A DNA stretch of 7,723 nucleotides from Bacteroidota bacterium (GCA_021413595.1 JAIOQD010000137.1:1-7723), one strand, 5' to 3'; counted from the stretch's first letter, positions 1 through 6,770 are shown. Notes: a model not told the origin generated them from the letters alone. Made by a program: numbers and translations.

Positions 1-1380
1 GTCATTATTAAAAGCGCCAACTGATGTATTATTAAAATTCACAGGAAATGGTGGACAGCCAGCGTTGCTACTCAAATTAAAATTTGCATCTGGTTTATAA
101 AAAACAGTTAAGGGATAAGTAGTTGTATCTACACAACCTAAAGGCGACTGAGCTGCAAGAGTGATTGTATAAGTTATATTTGATGCCCCCGAATTAACGT
201 ATATATGCGAAGGATTTGTTTGCATGGAAAGTGTACCATCACCAAAATCCCAATTGTAAATTGTTGCATTTGTTGTATTGTTTATCATTACACTATTTAA
301 CGGACTGCAAGCACTGGTAGGGTTTACAAATGCAGCCGTTACTTTTGGAAATACCTCTACAGGCCTTATCATCGTATCAATACATCCAGAGATAGTTTCT
401 ACCTGAAGTACTACATTAAATATTATTGTTGCTGATGTATTATTTATAAAAGTATGAATTGGATTTACCGTTGTTGAAGATGTGCCGTCACCAAAATTCC
501 AAAGGCTTGTATTTGCTATTGTTGAATTATCGGTAAAGTTTACTATTAGCGGGGAGCAGCCTAAACTTGCCGATTGTGTGAAGTTTGCGGTTGGATTGGG
601 GTATATAAGTATATTTAGATCGGAGGTATCCTTACATGAAAAGGGAGAAGTTGTAATTAATTGTACATACCTAACCACATTTGTGATTCCATTATTAATA
701 AATGTATGATTAGGGGATTGGGTTAAACTCGTTGAGCCATCTCCAAAATCCCATTGGTAAACGGCACCTCCCGAAGCGGCATTAAAACTAATGCTTAAAG
801 GCGAACACCCTGTATCTATTGGTAATGCTACAAAACTAAAGTTGGGGCTTGGGTAAACAAGTATGTTTTGAACAGCACTATTGGTGCAGCCATTAAGCGA
901 GCTGATTGTAAGGGTTGTAATATATGTTTGCAAAAAGGATGTGTTATTCGCAAATATATGGTTAGGGTTTTGTGTCGTTGATGCAGTTGTGCCATCGCCA
1001 AAATCCCAGGAATAATCAATGGCTCCTGTTGAAGTGTTTGTAAATTGGACAGGTAATGGACTACAGTTTATTAAGTAATCGGACGTGAATGATGCGTGGG
1101 CAGCATGGAATACGGTGATGGTACTACTGAAAGTTTTTATACAGCCAAAGGAAGAAGTTGCTGTTAAAGTTATAGTATAAGTGGTATCATTAATATGAGA
1201 ATTAGTAAAGGTGTGATTAGGATTTACGGCAGTGCTGATTGCCGACCCATCACCAAAGTTCCAGCTATAGGTGGATGCATCTATTGATTGATTTGTAAAA
1301 CTTACAATTAAGGGTGTACAGCCTGAGTTCACACTTTTTAAATAATTGGATACCGGTAAAGGATTAACCCTGGCTAAAAT
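1..1380 (-). repeat. Regular tandem PKD units, about 83-85 residues each
   Basis: The C-proximal part of the visible protein is an almost periodic protein-level array. The motif Trp residues at 602, 687, 772, 856 and 939 are spaced 85, 85, 84 and 83 residues apart. The N-proximal units are looser, with spacings of 80 to 103. Each regular unit opens with a GC-x-P-L type motif, has WxFGDG about 19 residues later, then an NHTF/NPIHTF-like strand, a second Cys, and a short V-Y-P-x-P type linker into the next unit. At DNA level the units are diverged rather than identical, so they are recognised from the translation. Confidence 0.85.
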
Positions 1381-3066
1381 ACTGTCCTGATTGTTACAAT
1401 AAGTTGTGGTAACTGTTAGTTTTACATTGTAATAGCCTGAATCAGCAAAGGTATGTGATGGGTTTTGCGAGCCGCTTGTAGCGGTGCCATCACCAAAATT
1501 CCATAACCATGAAGTGAGAGGATTACCTGTTGCTGTGGTGGAGCCATCAGAAAATGTTCCTGAAATACCTTTGCAAACGCTAAAAGGATTTATTTGAGCA
1601 TTTGGTGAAGGATACACTTTCACTTGCTTTGTTTTATTTGCCAAGCACCCATTAGTCCCGGTAACAATTAAAACTACATTATAGGTATTGGCTCCGGTAT
1701 AGGTTTCTGGCAAAGGGCTGGGTAGTGTGGAAAAATTGCCATTACCGAAGGTCCAGGAGTAGGATGCTATTGCTCCGGAAGAAGTATTGATAAAAGTTTC
1801 AGTTCCGAAATCACAAAAATTATTTGAACCTAAGTTGAAGTCTGCTGTTGGTGTAGGTTTTATTGTAACCTGCTCAGAGGCGGATGAGGTACATCCACTA
1901 GCTCCGGCTATATTCGCGATCAATGTAACAGTAAATGTTCCTACACTTGAATAGGTATGAGTTTGCGTTGCTGTTGTAGTTACCGTAACCAAGGCTGATC
2001 CATCACCAAAATTCCATATAAATTGATTCGCAGATCCTGTAGATAAATTTGTTGCTGTGATATTTTGTCCTTTACAGATGCTATCTGCACTTAATGATAA
2101 GTTGGCAACCGGAGGGGCAATGATCTGAACGGTAATAATATCCTGATCCACTCCGCAAAAACTACTGTCCTTAAGTAAAACACTATATGTTCCTAAACCC
2201 GGATAAGTGAGGTCATAGCCCGCTCTGTTTGGCGGACTAAAGGGTTGCCAATTTATTATAGAATCATATCCGAGACCCCAGTAGTCACCGAAATTCCAAT
2301 ACTCATACCGTTGCTGCGTATTACCTAGAGCACTACAATTTAAATCGGTTGTATTATCAAAATGAAAAGTATTGCTGGGCGAACATTTAATTAATGCATC
2401 AGGAGTAATTTCTACATCATCTCTGTCCCAAACCTGTATTGGTTGATAAATATTAGTAGAAGGGTTACCGCTGTTGCAATAATTTTCCGCTCTAAGTGTT
2501 ACTGCCATATTGCAATTAGAGGTTCCAGGCATATAAGTGTGACTCAAAATCTGACCAACATTGGAGGAATTAAAAATTTGCGCTGTTGAACCATCCCCAA
2601 ATGTCCATGTAAATCGAGTTGTTTCGGAAATGTTTGTTGAAGAGTTTTGGAAATTAAACGAAGCCGGTGTACAGCCCGAAATAGGGCTGCCTAAAGGTAT
2701 TTGAATTGATGCAGAAGGTGTAAGTTCCATCACTACTACACCTGAAATAGTGCAGGCAGGAGAAGTAGTAGTTATTATTACAGGAAAAGTATCTACAGTG
2801 GCAGTATATGTATGGCTAATAAAAGCAGGTGGAATTAAATTAACTCCCGGAGAACTTGTTCCATCCCCCCAATTAATAGTATAACCTCCTAAAATGGAAA
2901 TGGTAGGTTGAACAAAAATTGTAAAATTTCCACCGGAACAACCTATCCAATAAGGATTAGATGATGCAACCCCGGCACCATTATAAAACTGGGGACATTG
3001 CGCCTTGAGGCAAAAGCCCCAAGAGCTAAGGAGAAGAAGTAGTATGTAGGCAACTTTTTTCCTCAT
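1..3066 (-). CDS. Secreted multi-PKD-repeat surface protein, C-terminus cut by window edge
   Basis: The frame stays open without a stop for 1022 codons from the ATG at 3066-3064 to position 1, so the gene is partial. Residues 1-22 form a classical signal peptide: MRKK, a leucine-rich core, then a likely cut after KA before QCPQ. No lipobox is present. After it come PKD-like units, each centred on a W-x-F-G-D-G type motif, with Trp at residues 66, 154, 257, 351, 438, 522, 602, 687, 772, 856 and 939. A twelfth unit begins near residue 1000. PKD units are Ig-like beta-sandwiches that act as stalks or adhesive modules in extracellular proteins. In Bacteroidota, such proteins often end in a type IX secretion (T9SS) or gliding-associated C-terminal domain, but that end is outside the window. 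An adhesin or cell-surface/exported role is therefore inference. The start is chosen because it directly precedes the signal peptide. No Shine-Dalgarno sequence or convincing promoter is visible upstream. Confidence 0.93.
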   Translation of the reverse strand, partial: MRKKVAYILLLLLSSWGFCLKAQCPQFYNGAGVASSNPYWIGCSGGNFTIFVQPTISILGGYTINWGDGTSSPGVNLIPPAFISHTYTATVDTFPVIITTTSPACTISGVVVMELTPSASIQIPLGSPISGCTPASFNFQNSSTNISETTRFTWTFGDGSTAQIFNSSNVGQILSHTYMPGTSNCNMAVTLRAENYCNSGNPSTNIYQPIQVWDRDDVEITPDALIKCSPSNTFHFDNTTDLNCSALGNTQQRYEYWNFGDYWGLGYDSIINWQPFSPPNRAGYDLTYPGLGTYSVLLKDSSFCGVDQDIITVQIIAPPVANLSLSADSICKGQNITATNLSTGSANQFIWNFGDGSALVTVTTTATQTHTYSSVGTFTVTLIANIAGASGCTSSASEQVTIKPTPTADFNLGSNNFCDFGTETFINTSSGAIASYSWTFGNGNFSTLPSPLPETYTGANTYNVVLIVTGTNGCLANKTKQVKVYPSPNAQINPFSVCKGISGTFSDGSTTATGNPLTSWLWNFGDGTATSGSQNPSHTFADSGYYNVKLTVTTTYCNNQDSILARVNPLPVSNYLKSVNSGCTPLIVSFTNQSIDASTYSWNFGDGSAISTAVNPNHTFTNSHINDTTYTITLTATSSFGCIKTFSSTITVFHAAHASFTSDYLINCSPLPVQFTNTSTGAIDYSWDFGDGTTASTTQNPNHIFANNTSFLQTYITTLTISSLNGCTNSAVQNILVYPSPNFSFVALPIDTGCSPLSISFNAASGGAVYQWDFGDGSTSLTQSPNHTFINNGITNVVRYVQLITTSPFSCKDTSDLNILIYPNPTANFTQSASLGCSPLIVNFTDNSTIANTSLWNFGDGTSSTTVNPIHTFINNTSATIIFNVVLQVETISGCIDTMIRPVEVFPKVTAAFVNPTSACSPLNSVMINNTTNATIYNWDFGDGTLSMQTNPSHIYVNSGASNITYTITLAAQSPLGCVDTTTYPLTVFYKPDANFNLSSNAGCPPFPVNFNNTSVGAFNND

Positions 3067-3336
3067 AATATTTTTCGAATGATCCTATTAAAAAACTGAT
3101 GCAATTTAAACTAATATAGTTTACGTAAAAGCACAATAGAAAGTTTTGTGATTTTTAAGAAAAAATGAACGATTTGGAATAAAAATGTCAAAAAAACAAT
3201 GTTTTAAAGGAAAAGGAGTCATGTTCCAAGATTTTTTTTGATTTATAAAAACAACAAATGTTCCAGAATATGGTTTTAGACTTCAAATGGGCATTCTTTG
3301 AGCAAAGTTTATTAATTAATTATATTTGTTATTGAT
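3067..3336. other. Divergent intergenic region between PKD gene and C2-type lipoprotein gene
   Basis: This AT-rich spacer holds the start regions of two divergent genes. The plus-strand promoter at its right end is annotated separately. Towards the PKD gene I see only a weak one-mismatch -7-like element, TATATTAG on the minus strand at 3118-3111, with no matching -33 box. Other small elements are a perfect 10-base palindrome TTTACGTAAA (3120-3129), an inverted repeat AAAACA/TGTTTT (3193-3205), and a direct repeat ATGTTCCA at 3221 and 3258. All are short enough to be chance in AT-rich DNA. No small gene was recognised. Confidence 0.5.
3297..3328 (+). promoter_or_regulatory. Bacteroidota-type promoter (-33 TTTG / -7 TATATTTG) for the C2-type lipoprotein
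   Basis: TTTG at 3297-3300 and TATATTTG at 3321-3328 are separated by 20 bases. This matches the known Bacteroidota primary sigma consensus TTTG, about 19-21 bases, TAnnTTTG without a mismatch. The -7 box ends only 8 bases before the ATG at 3337, so the inferred transcript would have a leader of only a few bases or none. Confidence 0.65.
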
Positions 3337-4347
3337 ATGAAGATCAAATTAAAAATTTTATTCTGTTTTTTTTGTGCAGTTTTCTTGAACAGTTGCGAAT
3401 ACCATCGATACAATGAAGTGTATGTCCCTCAACCAGTTAATTATACTGTACTGAAAAAATCCTCTTTTTTTAACGAAAAGAACATTTCATTTTCAATAGA
3501 TTCGTTAAATAATGTATTGTATGTCAGGTTAACTGTTAATGGCTTAAAAATTTTTCCTTTCCCTGTTGACAAGAAGTCTAAGGACACACTTTTTAAAACT
3601 GCTTTTAATTTTGTTTTCTATAGTGACAGCAAAATTATTGTTTCTGATTACCCGGTCATGAAAAATACATTCCGCTATTTTATAGACACGTTGGCTACAG
3701 CAAAGAACATGAGCTTTTCGACAGATACTGTTGATCTGAGAAACTCGAACGACCTGCTAATCCAAATTCCTTTTTATGCATTTCATAATTTGAAAAGAGG
3801 AAAGCATATAATTGAATTAGCTGTATCACAAGCCCTTTTCACTGATGAGGTATCAATTGTAAACACTGATAATTCGTCCCGATATGTCCATGCCTATGCA
3901 ACTAAGCCCTTAATAAATGCAAGAGTGAAATTTGAAATAGTTGTTCCACCAATTTATAAAAGTATTATTTATGGTCTGGGATTAGAATTAAAAAACGATT
4001 CTTCTTTTTCGCCTGCAGGGATGGATAATACCATTTGGAAAAGCAGCTATCCGGATATCTACTGGGCTATACTATATCCGAAAAATGAATTTTATGCCCA
4101 AACGCCTTATGAAACTTCAACGGCCAAATACGTTGGACATGATACATTTAATCTATATCATTATCATGTAAATGACAGTATTGGATTTGGCGTGTATGAT
4201 CACGATTACCTTTCGAGGGATGATGGCTTAGGCTATTGCTGGGGCTCACTGAATAACTTAAAAGAAACAGAGTACAAACGCTTAAAGTTTGGAAATGTTC
4301 ATCACTTTGATTTGAAAGTGAAAGATGGAAAGATGGTGAACTGGTAA
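3337..4347 (+). CDS. Lipoprotein with probable C-terminal C2-like domain, function unknown
   Basis: This is a 336-residue protein. The start is a lysine-rich MKIKLK followed by a hydrophobic core and a lipobox, LNSC, with the lipidated Cys at residue 20, so it is probably anchored in the envelope. Residues of about 30-215 alternate short beta-type stretches (for example SFSID, LYVRLTV, FNFVFYS) and match no family I recognise. Residues of about 236-336 resemble a C2 domain. There is a PDIYW segment with Asp240, a central strand pair ending in VNDSIGFGVYDHD (Asp288, Asp290), then SRDDGLG (Asp295, Asp296). Acidic loops of this kind bind calcium in C2 domains. The C2 assignment is by pattern only, and calcium binding is inference. 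The gene is alone on the plus strand, has a good promoter and ends before a strong hairpin. GldH-type gliding lipoproteins were considered, but length and motifs do not fit. Confidence 0.88.
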   Translation: MKIKLKILFCFFCAVFLNSCEYHRYNEVYVPQPVNYTVLKKSSFFNEKNISFSIDSLNNVLYVRLTVNGLKIFPFPVDKKSKDTLFKTAFNFVFYSDSKIIVSDYPVMKNTFRYFIDTLATAKNMSFSTDTVDLRNSNDLLIQIPFYAFHNLKRGKHIIELAVSQALFTDEVSIVNTDNSSRYVHAYATKPLINARVKFEIVVPPIYKSIIYGLGLELKNDSSFSPAGMDNTIWKSSYPDIYWAILYPKNEFYAQTPYETSTAKYVGHDTFNLYHYHVNDSIGFGVYDHDYLSRDDGLGYCWGSLNNLKETEYKRLKFGNVHHFDLKVKDGKMVNW

Positions 4348-4370
4348 AAGGTGAGTCCTAATCTTTAGCA

Positions 4371-4392
4371 AATCTTACGAGGGTATAAGATT
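4371..4392 (+). terminator. Weak hairpin after the C2-type lipoprotein
   Basis: AATCTTA (4371-4377) and TAAGATT (4386-4392) pair over 7 bases around an 8-base loop, 24 bases after the stop codon. The stem is AT-rich and only a short T-containing run follows, so it is at best an accessory to the stronger hairpin at 4416-4452. Confidence 0.25.
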
Positions 4393-4415
4393 TAATTTGT
4401 AGTAATATTACATTC

Positions 4416-4469
4416 ACCCTCTAACAGAGACATTAAAGCTCTGTCAGAGGGTTAGATGTTTTATTTTTT
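4416..4469 (+). terminator. Strong intergenic hairpin terminator between convergent genes
   Basis: The arms ACCCTCTAACAGAG (4416-4429) and CTCTGTCAGAGGGT (4439-4452) form a 14-position stem around a 9-base loop. In plus-strand RNA there is one A-C mismatch. In minus-strand RNA the same position is a G-U wobble, so the stem pairs throughout. On the plus strand a T-rich run (about 4459-4469) follows, overlapping the end of the rhodanese gene, which fits an intrinsic terminator for the lipoprotein gene. On the minus strand the stem lies 8 bases beyond the rhodanese stop but is not followed by a clear T tract, so its use in that direction is less certain. Confidence 0.75.
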
Positions 4470-4862
4470 CTCAACCGGAAATCCTTTTTTCTCCCATTCA
4501 GAAAATCCTTTTTCAAAATTATAAACGCGTATAAATTTTTGTTTCTCCATATATTCAGCAGCATCTGCGCTACGTCCACCACCTGCACAATAAATGTAAT
4601 ACGTTTTATTTTTATCTAGTTTATCAATTTGCTGTTCAGCATCTTTCGCTAAAAAATCAATTTGAATGGCACCTTTAATATAGCCTTTATTCATTTCATC
4701 ACTTGTACGTAAATCTATTATTACTCCATTTTTATCGTTGGCGATAATAGCTTTAAATCGTTCAGCTGAAAGGTTGGTTACTACTGTTGTGTTTGCTGTT
4801 TGAGCAAATGCAGCATATTCAAAAGAAACTATTGCTGTTAAAATTAAGATATACTTTTTCAT
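4461..4862 (-). CDS. Exported single-domain rhodanese-like protein
   Basis: This 133-residue protein is a signal peptide plus one rhodanese domain, like the small periplasmic rhodaneses. Residues 1-20 (MKKYILILTA... ending AFA before Gln21) form a Sec signal with an A-x-A cleavage site, so it probably works in the periplasm. The rhodanese features are VIIDLR at about residues 47-52, the G-x-I-K-G-A-I-Q-I-D segment near 60-69, and the active-site loop YCAGGGRSADAA with the sulfur-carrying Cys92 and Arg97. A C-terminal GFSEWEKKGFPV segment typical of the family follows. Rhodaneses move sulfane sulfur from donors such as thiosulfate to thiol acceptors; the real substrate cannot be told. The intact Cys argues for a catalytic member. 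It lies 71 bases downstream of the dehydrogenase on the same strand, so co-transcription is possible. No promoter was recognised in that gap. The start is preceded by an A-rich run. Confidence 0.93.
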   Translation of the reverse strand: MKKYILILTAIVSFEYAAFAQTANTTVVTNLSAERFKAIIANDKNGVIIDLRTSDEMNKGYIKGAIQIDFLAKDAEQQIDKLDKNKTYYIYCAGGGRSADAAEYMEKQKFIRVYNFEKGFSEWEKKGFPVEKK

Positions 4863-4933
4863 TTTTTTTTGATTTAATTTATTGAATTATATCAGTATAA
4901 GAGATTACCAACCATTAATGTTAAGATACCAAA

Positions 4934-6112
4934 CTATTGAAACGCATTTAATCCGGTAACATCCATTCCTGTAATTAACAAGTGAATATCATGTGTTCCT
5001 TCATAAGTAATTACTGATTCTAAATTCATCATGTGTCTCATAATTGGGTATTCACCTGTAATGCCCATTCCGCCATGTATCTGACGAGCTTCACGTGCAA
5101 TTTGTAAAGCCATGTTTACATTGTTACGTTTCGACATTGAAATTTGAGCTGGTGTAGCTCTGTTCTCATTTTTCAAAACACCTAATCTCCATGTCAATAA
5201 TTGTGCTTTTGTAATTTCAGTGATCATTTCAGCCAATTTTTTTTGTGTCAGCTGAAATCCACCGATAGGTCGGCCAAATTGAATTCTCTCTTTTGAATAA
5301 CGCAAGGCTGAATCATAACAATCCATTGCAGCTCCAATAGCACCCCAAGCAATACCATAACGAGCAGAATTTAAACAACCCAAAGGGCCTTTTAAACCTT
5401 TAATTGTTGGGAATATATTTTCTTTTGGAACTTTTACATTTGCGAAAACCAATTCGCCTGTAGCACTTGCGCGTAAACTCCATTTGCCATGTGTTTCAGG
5501 TGTAGTAAAACCTTCCCAGCCACGTTCAACAACCATACCCCGGATATCACCAGCTTCATCTTTCGCCCATACAACTGCAATATCAGCAAAGGGAGAATTG
5601 GAGATCCACATTTTTGCACCGTTTAATAAATAGTGGTCTCCTTTGTCTTTAATAGTAGTAATCATTCCCATAGGATTGGAGCCATGATCAGGTTCTGTTA
5701 AGCCAAAACAACCCATCATTTCACCTGTAGCCAGTTTTGGAAGATACTTGCGTTTTTGTTCTTCTGTTCCATACGAGTATATCGGGTACATTACCAATGA
5801 ACTTTGCACAGATGCAGTAGATCGTAATCCGCTATCGCCACGTTCCAGTTCCTGCATAATGATTCCATAAGAAATCTGATCTAAACCTGCACCACCATAT
5901 TCAGTTGGTATATATGGTCCGAAAGCACCTATTTCGGCCAAGCCTTTGATCCATTGTTTAGGAAATTTTGCATTTTGACAGGCATCTTCCACAATTGGAG
6001 AAACTTCTTTTTTAACCCATGCTCGTGCTGTTTCGCGTATTAGTTTGTGTTCGTCAGTCAACAATTCATCCATTAAATAATAATCGTGAGCTTCAAATCT
6101 GTCTGTTGCCAT
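4934..6112 (-). CDS. gcdH: Glutaryl-CoA dehydrogenase (acyl-CoA dehydrogenase family)
   Basis: This 392-residue flavoenzyme has full family length. It should oxidise and decarboxylate glutaryl-CoA to crotonyl-CoA and CO2 in lysine and tryptophan breakdown, passing electrons to ETF. Visible blocks match glutaryl-CoA dehydrogenases rather than generic acyl-CoA dehydrogenases. These are EYGGAGL (71-77), ERGDSGLRSTASVQSSLVM (90-108), CFGLTEPDHGSNP (135-147), MWISNSPFADIAVVWAKD (168-185), CLNSARYGIAWG (246-257) and NLESVITYEGTHDIH (363-377). Glu371 in YEGTHD is the catalytic base. Arg97 aligns with human Arg94, which binds the distal carboxylate of the substrate, and that is the main reason for the specific call. 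The protein ends in GLNAFQ like its relatives, so it is complete. An odd point is Asn146, where the family signature has Asp. No ETF or other degradation gene is in view. A glutaryl-CoA dehydrogenase-like enzyme of other specificity remains possible. Confidence 0.88.
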   Translation of the reverse strand: MATDRFEAHDYYLMDELLTDEHKLIRETARAWVKKEVSPIVEDACQNAKFPKQWIKGLAEIGAFGPYIPTEYGGAGLDQISYGIIMQELERGDSGLRSTASVQSSLVMYPIYSYGTEEQKRKYLPKLATGEMMGCFGLTEPDHGSNPMGMITTIKDKGDHYLLNGAKMWISNSPFADIAVVWAKDEAGDIRGMVVERGWEGFTTPETHGKWSLRASATGELVFANVKVPKENIFPTIKGLKGPLGCLNSARYGIAWGAIGAAMDCYDSALRYSKERIQFGRPIGGFQLTQKKLAEMITEITKAQLLTWRLGVLKNENRATPAQISMSKRNNVNMALQIAREARQIHGGMGITGEYPIMRHMMNLESVITYEGTHDIHLLITGMDVTGLNAFQ

Positions 6113-6159
6113 TGTAAATATTTTTATTGTTTAAAAAAATAATTTTTAAAATAAGATTA

Positions 6160-6167
6160 CAAATTTA
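6160..6167 (-). promoter_or_regulatory. Candidate -7 promoter element upstream of the dehydrogenase
   Basis: On the minus strand this reads TAAATTTG, a perfect match to TAnnTTTG, about 48 bases before the dehydrogenase start. The place where a -33 TTTG should lie (about 6187-6190) is inside the CT/TA microsatellite and does not match. This is either a weak promoter or a chance match. Confidence 0.35.
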
Positions 6168-6172
6168 TTTAT

Positions 6173-6206
6173 CGTACTCTCTCTCTCTCTATATATATAT
6201 AGTACG
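6173..6206. repeat. CT/TA dinucleotide microsatellite bounded by an inverted repeat
   Basis: Seven CT units (6177-6190) run directly into an alternating TA tract (to 6201). The whole block is bracketed by CGTACT (6173-6178) and its reverse complement AGTACG (6201-6206). It sits between the lipoprotein stop and the dehydrogenase start. The outer arms could form a 6-base stem, and the TA part could fold on itself. Tracts of this kind are prone to slipped-strand length change. Confidence 0.85.
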
Positions 6207-6219
6207 CAGTTCTCAAAGA

Positions 6220-6753
6220 CTAAGCTTCTGCTTTAACAGCTTCTTTTGCCTTTAATGTTTTTGCAGCATCAATCATTGTTTGAACGGCTTTTTCATTATA
6301 TGCTTCTCCGCTTTCAATATCTTTAATTACATAATTTGAGGCTCCGGCTTTAATAATTGTATAAAAGTGGAATCTTGCATTTGGCAGATCGGCATTTTTT
6401 TCTTCCCAAAACAATAAGGTGGGTTCATCTGTTATATAACGTTGAAGTTTAAAAACTTCATTGCCTGTAACATCGCTTTTAACTAATGCAACATCACCAT
6501 CACTTTCTTCAATTGATATCTGAAAATCGGTACCTACTTTAATTTCGGTTGCTCCCCACGACTGTTCAACCATTTCCATTTTCCCTTTTGACGAATCAGG
6601 AACCATAATTGAAAGGTCGTTACCATTAATTTTAAGATCTACTACCATCATGCCAGGCATAGGAGCTGATTCTTCTGTTTTTGATCCACCACAACTTGAA
6701 AAAAATAAAAGTGCGGGAGTAGCTAATAATAAAAGTATTTTCTTCATTTTCAT
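6220..6753 (-). CDS. Lipoprotein of unknown function, 177 residues
   Basis: The N-terminus MKMKKILLLLATPALLFFSSCGG is a lipoprotein signal with the lipidated Cys at residue 21 (F-S-S-C), so the protein is probably envelope-anchored. An alternative start at Met3 (6747) would give the equally typical MKKILLLL and cannot be excluded; neither start has a Shine-Dalgarno sequence. After a short Ser/Glu-rich linker, residues of about 36-150 are predicted by eye to be mostly beta strands. These include VVDLKING, DLSIMVPDS and DFQISIEES, with a FHFYTIIKAG stretch near the end. The last 25 or so residues are a helical, Ala/Lys/Glu-rich tail. I recognise no domain, catalytic motif or cofactor site. It is first in a minus-strand run with the dehydrogenase, 107 bases upstream of it. 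That gap holds a separate candidate -7 box, so they may not share one transcript. Confidence 0.85.
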   Translation of the reverse strand: MKMKKILLLLATPALLFFSSCGGSKTEESAPMPGMMVVDLKINGNDLSIMVPDSSKGKMEMVEQSWGATEIKVGTDFQISIEESDGDVALVKSDVTGNEVFKLQRYITDEPTLLFWEEKNADLPNARFHFYTIIKAGASNYVIKDIESGEAYNEKAVQTMIDAAKTLKAKEAVKAEA

Positions 6754-6770
6754 TTTATTTTTTTATTTTG

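Noticed and set aside
482..709. Open frame of 75 codons on the plus strand
   Set aside because: It lies antisense inside the PKD gene, has no family resemblance and is a shadow of the repeat-coding frame.
828..1019. Open frame of 63 codons on the minus strand
   Set aside because: It is in a different frame from the PKD protein, which is continuous through the same bases; it looks like a chance frame.
1..3066. The tandem array as a CRISPR or DNA-level satellite
   Set aside because: Period is about 250 bases, units are diverged at DNA level and one reading frame runs through all of them, so the repeat is protein-level PKD.
3120..3129. Palindrome TTTACGTAAA, with similar TACGTA palindromes near 6972 and 7043
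   Set aside because: Ten-base palindromes are expected several times by chance in DNA of this composition, and TACGTA also appears inside the rhodanese gene.
3221..3267. Direct repeat ATGTTCCA in the divergent spacer
   Set aside because: Two 8-base copies 37 bases apart are too short and too few to support a regulatory site.
3337..4347. GldH-type gliding motility lipoprotein
   Set aside because: The protein is about twice the usual GldH length and lacks the recognisable GldH motifs; no other gld gene is nearby.
5434..5619. Open frame of 61 codons on the minus strand
   Set aside because: It lies wholly within the dehydrogenase gene in another frame, and the dehydrogenase translation matches its family throughout.
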